64,000 nucleotides of DNA, taken from positions 1,213,898 through 1,277,897 of the forward strand of contig NZ_CP024081.1 in assembly GCF_003033885.1 (NCBI RefSeq), read 5' to 3'. Each line of letters opens with the position of its first letter. The stretch's first letter is position 1. The notes under the pieces were generated by a model. That model searched no databases. It saw only the letters and a program-made list of their open reading frames with translations, and had not been told where the DNA came from. The DNA is from Pseudomonas rhizophila (GTDB lineage Bacteria; Pseudomonadota; Gammaproteobacteria; Pseudomonadales; Pseudomonadaceae). The translations under genes and the position numbers were made by a program. Positions 15,723-25,013 of the stretch are shown in pieces.

Positions 15723-17243
15723 ATGATCTATGCACAACCCGGAACCCCAGGCGCCGTCGTTACCTTCAAGCCGCGCTATGGCAATTTCATCGGCGGCGAA
15801 TTCGTCGCGCCGGTTAACGGCGAGTATTTCACCAACACGTCCCCGGTCAACGGCGAGGTCATCGCCGAGTTCCCGCGCTCCAACGCCGCTGACATTGACA
15901 AGGCCCTGGACGCAGCCCACGTCGCTGCCGATGCCTGGGGCAAGACTTCGGTGCAGGATCGCTCCCTGGTGCTGTTGAAAATCGCCGACCGCATCGAACA
16001 GAACCTGGAACGCCTGGCTGTCAGCGAGACTTGGGACAACGGCAAAGCCGTGCGCGAAACCCTCAATGCCGACGTACCGCTGTCGGCCGACCATTTCCGT
16101 TATTTTGCCGGCTGCATCCGCGCCCAAGAGGGTGGGGCCGCCGAGATCAATGAACTGACCACCGCCTATCATTTCCACGAACCGCTGGGCGTGGTCGGAC
16201 AGATCATCCCGTGGAACTTCCCGCTGCTGATGGCCGCCTGGAAACTCGCCCCGGCCCTGGCCGCGGGTAACTGCATCGTGCTCAAGCCAGCGGAGCAGAC
16301 GCCGTTGTCGATCACCGTGTTCGTCGAGCTGATCGCCGACCTGCTGCCGCCCGGTGTGTTGAACATCGTCCATGGCTTTGGCCGCGAAGCCGGTGAAGCC
16401 CTGGCCACCAGCAAGCGCATCGCCAAGATCGCCTTCACCGGCTCGACCCCGGTGGGCTCGCACATCATGAAATGCGCCGCCGAGAACATCATCCCGTCCA
16501 CCGTGGAGCTGGGCGGCAAGTCGCCGAACATCTTCTTCGAAGACATCATGCAGGCCGAGCCGGCGTTCATCGAAAAGGCCGCCGAAGGCCTGGTGCTGGC
16601 GTTCTTCAACCAGGGTGAAGTCTGCACCTGCCCATCACGGGCGCTGGTGCAGGAGTCGATCTACGCGCCGTTCATGGCTGAGGTCATGAAGAAGATCGCC
16701 AAGATCAAGCGCGGCAATCCGCTGGATACCGAAACCATGGTCGGCGCCCAGGCGTCCCAGCAGCAGTACGACAAGATTCTTTCGTACCTGGACATCGCCC
16801 GGGAGGAGGGCGCCGAGCTGCTCACGGGCGGCGCGGCGGAACATCTTGAAGGGGATTTGTCGAGTGGCTATTACATCCAGCCGACCCTGCTCAAGGGCCA
16901 CAACAAGATGCGCGTGTTCCAGGAAGAGATCTTCGGCCCGGTGGTGGGCGTGACCACGTTCAAGGATGAAGCCGAAGCCCTGGCGATTGCCAACGACACC
17001 GAGTTCGGCCTCGGCGCCGGTCTCTGGACCCGTGACATCAATCGCGCCTACCGCATGGGCCGGGCAATCAAGGCCGGGCGTGTCTGGACCAACTGCTACC
17101 ACCTGTACCCGGCCCACGCCGCGTTCGGTGGCTACAAGAAGTCCGGCGTGGGTCGTGAAACCCACAAGATGATGCTCGACCATTACCAGCAGACCAAGAA
17201 CCTGCTGGTGAGCTACGACGTTAATCCGTTGGGCTTCTTCTAA
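15723..17243 (+). CDS. pedI: NAD-dependent aldehyde dehydrogenase (PedI/ExaC-like)
   Basis: A 506-residue cytoplasmic aldehyde dehydrogenase of the AcoD/ExaC group. The catalytic Cys301 is in GEVCTCPSR, the general base Glu262 in VELGGKSPN, and the cofactor segment FTGSTPVG is near 238-245. It converts the aldehydes formed by PedE/PedH (such as acetaldehyde or phenylacetaldehyde) to acids. The ATG at 15723 matches the family length; upstream frame extends into the REP element and was rejected. Its place directly after pedH and before pqqA/ercA matches the P. putida ped locus. Confidence 0.93.
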   Translation: MIYAQPGTPGAVVTFKPRYGNFIGGEFVAPVNGEYFTNTSPVNGEVIAEFPRSNAADIDKALDAAHVAADAWGKTSVQDRSLVLLKIADRIEQNLERLAVSETWDNGKAVRETLNADVPLSADHFRYFAGCIRAQEGGAAEINELTTAYHFHEPLGVVGQIIPWNFPLLMAAWKLAPALAAGNCIVLKPAEQTPLSITVFVELIADLLPPGVLNIVHGFGREAGEALATSKRIAKIAFTGSTPVGSHIMKCAAENIIPSTVELGGKSPNIFFEDIMQAEPAFIEKAAEGLVLAFFNQGEVCTCPSRALVQESIYAPFMAEVMKKIAKIKRGNPLDTETMVGAQASQQQYDKILSYLDIAREEGAELLTGGAAEHLEGDLSSGYYIQPTLLKGHNKMRVFQEEIFGPVVGVTTFKDEAEALAIANDTEFGLGAGLWTRDINRAYRMGRAIKAGRVWTNCYHLYPAHAAFGGYKKSGVGRETHKMMLDHYQQTKNLLVSYDVNPLGFF

Positions 17244-17259
17244 CCCAGAAACACCCACC

Positions 17260-17349
17260 TGTGGGAGCGAGCCTGCTCGCGATAGCGGTAGATCATTCAA
17301 CCTCTATGTTGAATGTTCCGACGTCATCGCGAGCAGGCTCGCTCCCACA
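17260..17349. repeat. REP/BIME element, family A
   Basis: GTGGGAGCGAGCCTGCTCGC on the left and GCGAGCAGGCTCGCTCCCAC on the right, immediately after pedI. Confidence 0.9.
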
Positions 17350-17482
17350 TTTGGATTTGTGTGATTGCAGCATTGCTACCAACGCACCCCACCCACCGCT
17401 TCGAAAGTAGCATTCGAACGTCGGATACAGCGTGCATTAATGACCTTGCCGGAATGGCCCGGTACAAGAAGAGGAAAGACCC

Positions 17483-17554
17483 ATGTGGACTAAACCCGCG
17501 TACACCGACCTGCGTATAGGCTTTGAAGTGACGATGTACTTCGCCAACCGATGA
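17483..17554 (+). CDS. pqqA: PqqA, PQQ precursor peptide (orphan copy)
   Basis: A 23-residue peptide reading [20 protein letters not shown] then ANR. It has the two residues cross-linked to make pyrroloquinoline quinone, Glu15 and Tyr19, in the E-x3-Y arrangement, and is the normal length of PqqA. A GAGGAAAG ribosome binding site sits about 8 bases before the ATG. No pqqB, C, D or E gene is present here, so this copy stands alone between pedI and ercA and would supply extra precursor where the cofactor is used. In P. putida KT2440 this spot holds a second pqqD instead. A GC-rich hairpin follows at 17561-17586. Confidence 0.93.
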
Positions 17555-17560
17555 GCGCTG

Positions 17561-17586
17561 GCCCGGTCTGATATGTTCAGGCCGGG
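17561..17586 (+). terminator. hairpin downstream of pqqA
   Basis: GCCCGGTCTG and CAGGCCGGGC pair with one G-T wobble around a short AT-rich loop. There is no T-tract, so it may be an RNA 3' stabiliser or attenuator separating pqqA from ercA; similar stems follow pqqA in pqq operons. Confidence 0.45.
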
Positions 17587-17667
17587 CTACCCATTTGGTC
17601 TGATTGCAATCACGGTGGGATGCTTTAGGCTCAGGGTATTCCCGGAACAATAAGAACAGGCTTACCG

Positions 17668-18831
17668 ATGAGCCAGAGTCTCAGTCCGCTGCGCAAGTTC
17701 GTTTCACCTGAAATCATGTTTGGCGCCGGTTGCCGGCACAATGTCGGCAATTACGCCAAGACGTTCGGCGCACGCAAGGTGCTGATCGTCACCGATCCCG
17801 GCGTGATCGCCGCAGGATGGGTCGCCGACGTCGAGGCCAGCCTCCAGGCCCAGGCCATCGACTATTGCATCTACAGTGCCGTCTCGCCCAATCCCCGGGT
17901 CGAAGAAGTCATGCTCGGGGCCGAGCTGTACCGGGAAAACCACTGCGATGTCATCGTCGCGGTCGGTGGCGGCAGCCCCATGGATTGCGGTAAAGGCATC
18001 GGCATCGTCGTTGCCCATGGTCGCAATATCCTGGAATTCGAAGGCGTGGACACCTTGCACGTGCCCAGCCCACCGTTGATCCTGATTCCCACCACCGCCG
18101 GCACCTCGGCGGACGTGTCGCAGTTCGTGATCATTTCCAACCAGCAAGAGCGCATGAAGTTTTCCATCGTCAGCAAGGCCGCGGTGCCGGACGTGTCGCT
18201 GATCGACCCGGAAACGACCCTGAGCATGGACCCGTTCCTGTCCGCCTGCACCGGCATCGATGCGCTGGTGCATGCCATCGAGGCGTTTGTATCCACCGGC
18301 CACGGCCCGCTCACCGACCCCCATGCGCTGGAGGCCATGCGCCTGATCAACAGCAACCTGGTGCAGATGATCGCCAACCCGGCGGATGTCGCCCTGCGGG
18401 AAAAGATCATGCTGGGCAGCATGCAGGCCGGCCTGGCGTTCTCCAACGCGATTCTCGGTGCGGTGCACGCGATGTCCCACAGCCTGGGCGGGTTCCTGGA
18501 TTTGCCCCATGGCTTGTGCAACGCGGTGCTGGTGGAGCATGTGGTGGCGTTCAACTACAACTCGGCCCCCGAGCGTTTCAAGGTGATTGCCCAGACGCTG
18601 GGTATCGATTGCCGGGGCCTCAATCACCGGCAGATCCGCACCCGGCTGGTGGAACACCTGATTGCCCTCAAACGCACCATCGGCTTTCACGAAACCCTGG
18701 GGCTGCACGGGGTGAGCACTTCGGATATTCCGTTCCTGTCGCAACATGCGATGCATGATCCGTGCATTCTCACCAATCCTCGGGAGTCGAGCCAGCGGGA
18801 TGTCGAGGTCGTCTATGGCGAAGCCCTCTGA
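17668..18831 (+). CDS. ercA: iron-containing alcohol dehydrogenase-like regulatory protein ErcA
   Basis: A 387-residue group III (iron-containing) alcohol dehydrogenase family protein. The NAD-binding GGGSPMDCGKG motif is near 100-110, and the metal ligands are in the STD-like region GTSADVSQF and in AMSHSLGGFLDLPHGLCNAVL (two His about 14 residues apart) with Asp in FLSACTGIDALVHAIE. In Pseudomonas this protein is required for signalling in ethanol/alcohol oxidation rather than bulk catabolism. The following hybrid kinase gene begins 17 bp before its stop, so they are tightly coupled. Confidence 0.88.
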   Translation: MSQSLSPLRKFVSPEIMFGAGCRHNVGNYAKTFGARKVLIVTDPGVIAAGWVADVEASLQAQAIDYCIYSAVSPNPRVEEVMLGAELYRENHCDVIVAVGGGSPMDCGKGIGIVVAHGRNILEFEGVDTLHVPSPPLILIPTTAGTSADVSQFVIISNQQERMKFSIVSKAAVPDVSLIDPETTLSMDPFLSACTGIDALVHAIEAFVSTGHGPLTDPHALEAMRLINSNLVQMIANPADVALREKIMLGSMQAGLAFSNAILGAVHAMSHSLGGFLDLPHGLCNAVLVEHVVAFNYNSAPERFKVIAQTLGIDCRGLNHRQIRTRLVEHLIALKRTIGFHETLGLHGVSTSDIPFLSQHAMHDPCILTNPRESSQRDVEVVYGEAL

Positions 18832-20185
18832 CGAACAGCAAAAAGCCCTGGCCGGGCTGCTGGGACTGGGCAATCACTCCACGCGCAAGAGCCACTATCC
18901 GGAACTGGCCGCGCGCCTTGATGAGCTGGAACAGGCTCGGCAACACCTGCAACAGCTCAACGATCAGTTGGAACAGCGGGTGGCCGAACGTACCGACGCG
19001 CTGCTGGAGGCCAACCGCAACCTGCAACAACAGATCACCCAACGCGAGCTGATCGAACAACAACTGCGCGACGCTCGGGACGCTGCGCAGGCGGCCAACC
19101 GCAGCAAGGACAAATACCTGGCCGCCGCCAGCCATGACCTGCTGCAACCACTCAACGCCGCACGCTTACTGATCGCCACATTACGCGAACGCTCGCTGCC
19201 CACCTCCGAACACGTGCTGGTGGAGCGTACCCACCAGGCGCTCGAAGGGGCGGAGGACCTGCTCACCGACCTGCTGGACATCTCCCGGCTGGACCAGGCT
19301 GCAGTCAGGCCGGACCTGGCGCCGTATCGGCTGGATGAGTTGCTCGCGCCGCTGGCTTCGGAGTTTCAATCGGTGGCTGGCGCTGCCGGCTTGGAGCTAC
19401 GGGTACGTTTCGGCGACGAAACAGTGATGACCGACCTGCGGCTGATGACCCGGATCTTGCGCAACCTGCTCAGCAATGCCTGTCGCTACACCGCTCAGGG
19501 CGGCATCCTGTTGGCCGCGCGGCGTCGGGGCGAGCGGTTGAGCCTGGAGGTCTGGGACACGGGGCGCGGTATTGCCGCCGACTGCCTGGAGTCGATCTTC
19601 CTGGAGTTCAACCAGCTGGACGTAGGTCGCGCTGCCGATCGCAAGGGGGTCGGCCTGGGTTTGGCGATTGTCGAGCGTATCGCCCACATTCTCGGTTATC
19701 GGGTCCAGGTACGTTCCCGCCCGGGGCGCGGTTCGGTATTCAGCATCGAGGTGCCGTTGTCTGCTGAAAGACTGCTGCCCATGGCCCAGATGCCCGCCCA
19801 GGCCGTCGCCGGTAACCCGCTGCCTGGCCGCCGTCTGCTGGTCATCGACAATGAGCTGAGCATTTTGCAAAGCATGGCCGCGCTGCTGGGGCAGTGGGGG
19901 TGTGACGTGTTGACCGCCACGGACGAGGCGGGTGCCTTTGACGTGCTGCAAGGCCGCGCGCCGGAACTGATCCTGGCGGATTTCCACCTGGATCATGGCG
20001 TCGTCGGGTGCGAAGTGGTCAAGCACTTGCGCGAGCATTTCCAACAGACGATCCCGGCGGTGATCATCACCGCCGATCGCAGCGACCAGTGCCGCCGCGC
20101 CTTGCGCAAACTCAATGCGCCACTGCTCAACAAACCGGTCAAGCCCGGCAAATTGCGGGCGGTGTTGAGTCAGTTGCTCGGATAG
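18815..20185 (+). CDS. hybrid sensor histidine kinase (ErcS'-like)
   Basis: A 456-residue soluble hybrid kinase. A coiled coil covers about residues 30-100 (EQARQHLQQLNDQLEQRVAE). The phospho-acceptor is His107 in AAASHDLLQPL, the ATPase domain has NLLSNACRYT (217-226), DTGRGI (248-253) and GVGLGL (278-283). A C-terminal receiver domain begins LLVIDNE (341) with phospho-acceptor Asp389 in LILADFHLD. No membrane segment is present. The start at 18815 overlaps ercA by 17 bp and has GAGG upstream; 18800 is an alternative. In P. aeruginosa related ErcS proteins feed the regulatory cascade for exaA and pqq genes; the same is inferred. Confidence 0.85.
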   Translation: MAKPSDEQQKALAGLLGLGNHSTRKSHYPELAARLDELEQARQHLQQLNDQLEQRVAERTDALLEANRNLQQQITQRELIEQQLRDARDAAQAANRSKDKYLAAASHDLLQPLNAARLLIATLRERSLPTSEHVLVERTHQALEGAEDLLTDLLDISRLDQAAVRPDLAPYRLDELLAPLASEFQSVAGAAGLELRVRFGDETVMTDLRLMTRILRNLLSNACRYTAQGGILLAARRRGERLSLEVWDTGRGIAADCLESIFLEFNQLDVGRAADRKGVGLGLAIVERIAHILGYRVQVRSRPGRGSVFSIEVPLSAERLLPMAQMPAQAVAGNPLPGRRLLVIDNELSILQSMAALLGQWGCDVLTATDEAGAFDVLQGRAPELILADFHLDHGVVGCEVVKHLREHFQQTIPAVIITADRSDQCRRALRKLNAPLLNKPVKPGKLRAVLSQLLG

Positions 20186-20224
20186 TGAGTGGCGAGGTGA
20201 CGCCAGATTTCACCAACAATCCCT

Positions 20225-20314
20225 TATGGGAGCGAGCCTGCTCGCGATAGCACTGGGTCAGCTTGCATCACTGTCTAATGCGCCACCGCCATCGCGAGCA
20301 GGCTCGCTCCCACA
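20225..20314. repeat. REP/BIME element, family A
   Basis: ATGGGAGCGAGCCTGCTCGC on the left, GAGCAGGCTCGCTCCCAC on the right, after the hybrid kinase gene. Confidence 0.88.
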
Positions 20315-20670
20315 TTTATCAGCCAGTGCGCCATCAAAACGCCGTCATTTGGTCGGTGTTTATGCCTTGAATGAAAAAAGAGGCTTCGGTCTGTTTAGTT
20401 CATTCTGTAAACTCCCCCCGCTGCGACAATCGGGCGCGGCCATGTCTGGCCCGATTACAAGCGTTTTGCAGTGTCCCTCACCCAGCTGAAGCCAAGACCT
20501 ACAAGAAGTCAGCGCCGGAGAGACATAAAAGCGAGGCCGATGATTCTCGGCCCCTGTAGGTCCGTCCTCCAGTCCCGTCTCGACCCCAGTCATGCCGTAT
20601 GCCGGCCATGGCGTGGTCTATCCTTGCAGGACTGGTGGGCGGAATGGCGTTCTACCCTAGGGATACACAC
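20315..20670 (+). other. non-coding leader/promoter region of mqo
   Basis: About 355 bp without a supportable gene. It is the upstream region of mqo. Short frames here show no ribosome binding site or family features. A small stem, GGCCGA/TCGGCC, occurs near 20530-20550. No clear sigma70 hexamers could be fixed by eye. Confidence 0.5.
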
Positions 20671-22314
20671 ATGTTGAAGAGAACACACACGGCGCTGCTG
20701 GGCCTGGCGATGGCGATGGGTCTTGCGACCACGCACGCCGCCGAGGCAAAAAAAGTGGATGTCCTGCTCATTGGTGGCGGCATCATGAGCTCGACACTCG
20801 GCGTTTGGCTCAATGAGCTGGAACCGGACTGGACCATGGAAATGGTCGAGCGCCTGGACGGTGTTGCCCAAGAGAGTTCCAACGGCTGGAACAACGCCGG
20901 TACCGGCCACTCCGCGCTGGCCGAGCTGAACTACACGCCCGAAGACAAGAATGGCAAGGTCGAAATCGCCAAGGCCATCGAGATCAACGAAGCGTTCCAG
21001 GTTTCCCGTCAGTTCTGGGCCTGGCAGGTCAAGAACGGCGTGCTGAAGAACCCGCGCTCGTTCATCAACTCCACCCCGCACATGAGCTTTGTCTGGGGCG
21101 AGGACAACATCGCGTTCCTGAAGAAGCGCTACGAAGCCCTTCAGGCCAGCCCGTTGTTCGCCGGCATGCAGTACTCCGAAGATCGCGAGCAGATCAACAA
21201 GTGGGTACCGCTGATGATGCAAGGGCGTGATCCGAGCCAGAAAGTCGCGGCCACCTGGAGTCCCTTGGGCACCGATGTGAATTTCGGCGAAATCACCCGT
21301 CAGTTTGCTGCTCACCTGCAAACCAAACCGAACTTCTCCCTCAAGCTGTCCAGCGAAGTGCAGGACATCACCCGCAACGAAGACGGCACCTGGCGCGTTG
21401 CGTACAAGAACCTGAAGGACGGTAGCGAAACCGAGACCGACGCCAAGTTCGTGTTCATCGGCGCTGGCGGCGGTGCCTTGCACCTGCTGCAGGAAGCCGA
21501 CATCCCCGAAGCCCGTGAATACGCCGGCTTCCCGGTAGGCGGCTCGTTCCTGGTGACCGAGAACCCGACCGTCGCCCAGATGCACCTGGCCAAGGCCTAC
21601 GGCAAGGCTTCGGTTGGCGCACCGCCGATGTCGGTTCCGCACTTGGACACCCGCGTGCTCGACGGCAAGCGTGTGATTCTGTTTGGCCCGTTCGCCACTT
21701 TCTCCACCAAGTTCCTGAAGAACGGTTCGTACTTTGACCTGCTGACCAGCACCACCACCCACAACGTGTGGCCGATGACCAAGGTGGGTATCGAACAGTA
21801 CCCGCTGGTTGAATACCTGGCCGGCCAGTTGATGCAGTCGGACGAAGATCGCTTCAACGCCCTGAAGGAATACTTCCCGGACGCCAAGCAACAAGACTGG
21901 CGCCTGTGGCAGGCCGGCCAGCGCGTGCAGATCATCAAGCGTGATGAAGAGAAGGGCGGCGTCCTGAAACTGGGTACTGAAGTGGTCGCCTCCCAGGACG
22001 GCAGCATCGCCGCTCTGCTGGGTGCTTCGCCAGGTGCCTCGACTGCTGCGCCGATCATGCTGACGGTGCTTGAGAAGGTCTTCAAGGACAAGGTCGCCAC
22101 CCCGGCCTGGCAGGAAAAACTGCATCAGATCGTGCCAAGCTACGGCACCAAGCTCAACGAAAGCCCTGAGCGTGTGGCTCAGGAGTGGGCTTACACCAGC
22201 GAAGTCCTGCAGTTGGACACGCCACCGACGATCGGCCAGCAGCGCACCGCGCCTGCACCGACTGCGCCGGCCGCTGCCCCGCAAAGCAACCCGGCGGCCG
22301 ACATGGCGCTGTAA
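20671..22314 (+). CDS. mqo: malate:quinone oxidoreductase with N-terminal signal peptide
   Basis: A 547-residue FAD enzyme that oxidises malate to oxaloacetate and reduces membrane quinone. The FAD-binding motif [14 protein letters not shown] follows residue 30, and the family signature [23 protein letters not shown] (in two parts at about 70-92) is complete. The first 25 residues, [20 protein letters not shown] and then THAAEA, look like a Sec signal peptide, which classical cytoplasmic-face Mqo lacks but some Pseudomonas copies have. The C terminus is a Pro/Ala-rich tail. A strong terminator follows. Confidence 0.93.
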   Translation: MLKRTHTALLGLAMAMGLATTHAAEAKKVDVLLIGGGIMSSTLGVWLNELEPDWTMEMVERLDGVAQESSNGWNNAGTGHSALAELNYTPEDKNGKVEIAKAIEINEAFQVSRQFWAWQVKNGVLKNPRSFINSTPHMSFVWGEDNIAFLKKRYEALQASPLFAGMQYSEDREQINKWVPLMMQGRDPSQKVAATWSPLGTDVNFGEITRQFAAHLQTKPNFSLKLSSEVQDITRNEDGTWRVAYKNLKDGSETETDAKFVFIGAGGGALHLLQEADIPEAREYAGFPVGGSFLVTENPTVAQMHLAKAYGKASVGAPPMSVPHLDTRVLDGKRVILFGPFATFSTKFLKNGSYFDLLTSTTTHNVWPMTKVGIEQYPLVEYLAGQLMQSDEDRFNALKEYFPDAKQQDWRLWQAGQRVQIIKRDEEKGGVLKLGTEVVASQDGSIAALLGASPGASTAAPIMLTVLEKVFKDKVATPAWQEKLHQIVPSYGTKLNESPERVAQEWAYTSEVLQLDTPPTIGQQRTAPAPTAPAAAPQSNPAADMAL

Positions 22315-22335
22315 ACCGGACGTTGTCTGGTGAAT

Positions 22336-22368
22336 AAAAAACGCCGCTCATCGAGCGGCGTTTTTTTT
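22336..22368. terminator. rho-independent terminator after mqo
   Basis: ACGCCGCTC and GAGCGGCGT form a perfect 9-bp stem with a three-base loop. It is preceded by six A and followed by eight T, so it can work in both directions. Confidence 0.95.
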
Positions 22369-22405
22369 CGTCTATGATTTTTCGATCCCCGAAGAGGATC
22401 CAACC

Positions 22406-23296
22406 ATGACTCGCCTGACCGCCAAGGACTTTGCCCCCGAACTGCTCGAGCTTTACGATTTTTACGCCCACGGCCAGATATCCCGAAGGATCTTCCTGGA
22501 GCGGGCCAGTCAGTTTGCGGTGGGCGGGCTGACGGCCGGCGCACTGCTGGCGTCGTTGAGCCCCAACTATGCCCAAGCGATGCAGGTGAACTTCACCGAC
22601 CCGGATATCGTGGCGCAGTACATCACTTATCCCTCTCCCAACGGTCACGGTCAGGTGCGCGGCTATCTGGTCCGGCCAGCCAAGGCTAGCGGCCCGGTGC
22701 CCGGTGTGGTGGTCGCCCATGAGAACCGTGGCTTGAACCCCTATATCGAGGACGTCGCCCGGCGTGTGGCCAAGGCTGGTTTCGTGGCGCTGGCGCCGGA
22801 CGGCCTGACCTCGGTGGGCGGGTATCCGGGTAACGATGACAAGGGGCGCGAGCTTCAGCAGCAGGTTGATCCCGAGAAGCTGATGAACGATTTTTTCGCT
22901 GCTGTTGAATTTCTGATGAAACACGACGCCATTGGCGGCAAGAAAGTCGGCATCACCGGTTTCTGCTACGGCGGCGGGGTGGCCAATGCCGCCGCCGTGG
23001 CGTATCCCGAGCTCGGCGCGGCGGTGCCATTCTACGGGCGCGGGCCCAAACCTGAGGACGTGCCGCGAATCAAAGCACCGTTGCTGATCCACTACGCCGA
23101 ACTCGACACCCGCATCAACGAAGGCTGGCCGGCCTATGAAGCAGCGCTCAAGGCCGGGAAGAAGACCTATCAGGCCTATATCTATCCGGGCGTCAACCAT
23201 GGCTTCCACAACGACTCGACCCCGCGCTATGACGAAGCGGCTGCCGAACTGGCGTGGGGGCGCACCCTTGAGTGGTTCAAGCGTTACCTGGGGTGA
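22406..23296 (+). CDS. Tat-exported dienelactone hydrolase-family protein (YghX-like)
   Basis: A 296-residue alpha/beta hydrolase of the dienelactone hydrolase family. The nucleophile is Cys187 in GFCYGGG, and the His is in VNHGFHNDS near the C terminus. Residues 26-31, SRRIFL, with a following hydrophobic stretch and cleavage near AQA/MQ, form a good twin-arginine signal, so the enzyme is probably folded before export. GAGG lies upstream of the ATG. It stands alone between the mqo terminator and a convergent aldehyde dehydrogenase gene. The natural substrate is not known. Confidence 0.85.
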   Translation: MTRLTAKDFAPELLELYDFYAHGQISRRIFLERASQFAVGGLTAGALLASLSPNYAQAMQVNFTDPDIVAQYITYPSPNGHGQVRGYLVRPAKASGPVPGVVVAHENRGLNPYIEDVARRVAKAGFVALAPDGLTSVGGYPGNDDKGRELQQQVDPEKLMNDFFAAVEFLMKHDAIGGKKVGITGFCYGGGVANAAAVAYPELGAAVPFYGRGPKPEDVPRIKAPLLIHYAELDTRINEGWPAYEAALKAGKKTYQAYIYPGVNHGFHNDSTPRYDEAAAELAWGRTLEWFKRYLG

Positions 23297-23311
23297 GCGC
23301 CACGTCGCGGC

Positions 23312-24799
23312 TCAGTAGCGAATCATCACGGACTTGAGTTCCGTGTAGTCGTCGATGAAGGCGCTGCCGAACTCCCGGCCCATCCCCGAAGACTTGCTGC
23401 CGCCAAAGGGCACGGCCGGGTCGAGCAGGGTGTGCATGTTCACCCATACGGTGCCGGCTTCGATGGCGGGCACCATGCGCAGGGCCTTGCCCAGGTCATT
23501 GGTCCAGAGGCTGGCACTCAGGCCGAACGGCGTGTCGTTCATCAGCTCCAGCAGCTCTTCTTCACTGTCGTAAGGCAAGAACGTGGCGATCGGGCCGAAG
23601 GTCTCTTCGTGAAGCAAGGTATCGCTGCGACTGTTGGCAAGGATGATGGTCGGCTCGACATAACAGCCCGGTCCGTCGATCAACTTGCCGCCGTGAATGA
23701 TGGTGTTGTCTTGTGCCCGGGCTTTGGCAAAGAACTCGCCGAGTTTGCGCTGATGCTGGCGGTTGGTGACCGGGCCGAACTCGGTGGCTTCGTCCAGGGG
23801 CGAGCCGATATTGAGTTTGCTCAGGCGCTGGGCCAGTTTGTCCATGATCGGTTCAAGCTGCGAACGATGGACAAAGAACCGCTCGGCCGCCGCGCAGATT
23901 TGCCCTGAGTGCAGAAAACCCGCTTCGATGATGCCGTTGACCGCCACGTCCGCCGCCACGTCCGGCAGAAAACCCGCCGCATTCTTGCCGCCCAGTTCCA
24001 GTGTGGCACGGGTCAGCCCGGCGCCCATGGCGCTCTGGCCGACGGCGAGGCCGGTTGGCACGGAACCGGTGAACGAAACCTTGTTTGTGCCAGGGTGCTC
24101 GATCAACCCTTTGCCTACTTGACCACCGCCGGTCACCACGTTGAGGGCACCCGGTGGCAGGCCCGCGTCCATGGCCAGTTCGGCGATGCGCAGGATGGTC
24201 AGCGGCGTGAACTCGCTGGGTTTGATGATGATGCTGCAGCCGGTCACCAGTGCCGAGGCGAGTTTCCAGATGGCAATCATGGTGGAGAAGTTCCACGGCA
24301 CGATGCCGACCACCACGCCCACCGGTTCGCGCAGCGTGAACGCGGTGTAGCGTTCACCGGCGAAGGAGGGCAGCGACGGGGTGATGGTCTGGCCGCTGAT
24401 CTTGGTGGCCCAGCCGGCGTAATAACGCAAAAAATGCGCGGCCTGGTCGACCTCGAAAGCGCGGGATATCTGGATGATCTTGCCCGACTGGCAGGTTTCG
24501 ATCTGCGCCAGTTCTTCGCGATGGCGCTCCAGTAGGTCCGCCAGCTTGAGCAGCACGTGACCGCGCACCGCCGGTGCCGCCGCAGACCACTGTTTGAATC
24601 CGCGCCGCGCCGACTCCACCGCCGCATCGATATCGCCTGGCGAGGCTTCGCTGACCTGTGCGATGACCTGGCCGGTGGCGGGGTTGACGACGTCCAGCGT
24701 CTGCGCGCTTTGGCTTTGGACATAACGACCGTCGATGAACAGCGCGTGGTGTCGGGCGAGAAAAGCTTCGACCTGAGGCAGCAGGGCAATATCGCTCAT
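23312..24799 (-). CDS. aldehyde dehydrogenase, phenylacetaldehyde dehydrogenase-like (FeaB/StyD type)
   Basis: A 495-residue NAD(P)-dependent aldehyde dehydrogenase. Catalytic Cys302 lies in SGQICAAAER, Glu268 in TLELGGKNA, and the N-terminal sequence FIDGRYVQ matches the phenylacetaldehyde dehydrogenase group. The ATG at 24799 has AGGAAACCCTC upstream. It would convert phenylacetaldehyde or 4-hydroxyphenylacetaldehyde (from amines or from PedE/PedH) to the acid; the FeaR-like regulator at 29834 and the 4-hydroxyphenylacetate pathway further on support this. It may be the tyn-type dehydrogenase of the P. putida 3,4-dihydroxyphenylacetate catabolon; the exact substrate is inference. Confidence 0.82.
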   Translation of the reverse strand: MSDIALLPQVEAFLARHHALFIDGRYVQSQSAQTLDVVNPATGQVIAQVSEASPGDIDAAVESARRGFKQWSAAAPAVRGHVLLKLADLLERHREELAQIETCQSGKIIQISRAFEVDQAAHFLRYYAGWATKISGQTITPSLPSFAGERYTAFTLREPVGVVVGIVPWNFSTMIAIWKLASALVTGCSIIIKPSEFTPLTILRIAELAMDAGLPPGALNVVTGGGQVGKGLIEHPGTNKVSFTGSVPTGLAVGQSAMGAGLTRATLELGGKNAAGFLPDVAADVAVNGIIEAGFLHSGQICAAAERFFVHRSQLEPIMDKLAQRLSKLNIGSPLDEATEFGPVTNRQHQRKLGEFFAKARAQDNTIIHGGKLIDGPGCYVEPTIILANSRSDTLLHEETFGPIATFLPYDSEEELLELMNDTPFGLSASLWTNDLGKALRMVPAIEAGTVWVNMHTLLDPAVPFGGSKSSGMGREFGSAFIDDYTELKSVMIRY

Positions 24800-24891
24800 G
24801 AGGGTTTCCTGATCGCGGACAAGGGAAAGTCTGGAGGTTAATCCCTGGGGGGGCGATGCGGCTTGACTGTGCCTGCCGCGGGGTATGTCTG

Positions 24892-24924
24892 TGGCTGCCA
24901 GTTTCCGGGAGGGGCTGGCAGCCA
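24892..24924. promoter_or_regulatory. 10-bp inverted repeat in divergent promoter region
   Basis: TGGCTGCCAG and CTGGCAGCCA are perfect complements separated by 13 bases, between the divergent aldehyde dehydrogenase and PAS/MCP genes. It could be an operator for one or both, or an mRNA hairpin in either leader. Confidence 0.4.
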
Positions 24925-25013
24925 GGAGCAAAAGCCATTGCAGCCATGTACAAGCCAGCGCGACCGGTTTGCGTTCAGATCAGTGTTTCGACTGACGGGC
25001 AAAGGGGCGGGCG

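Noticed and set aside
17313..17519. 68-codon plus-strand frame overlapping pqqA
   Set aside because: Begins in a REP and is out of frame with pqqA, which has a perfect family match and ribosome binding site.
20590..22284. 564-codon frame antisense to mqo
   Set aside because: No start signal or family features, lies entirely opposite the intact mqo gene.
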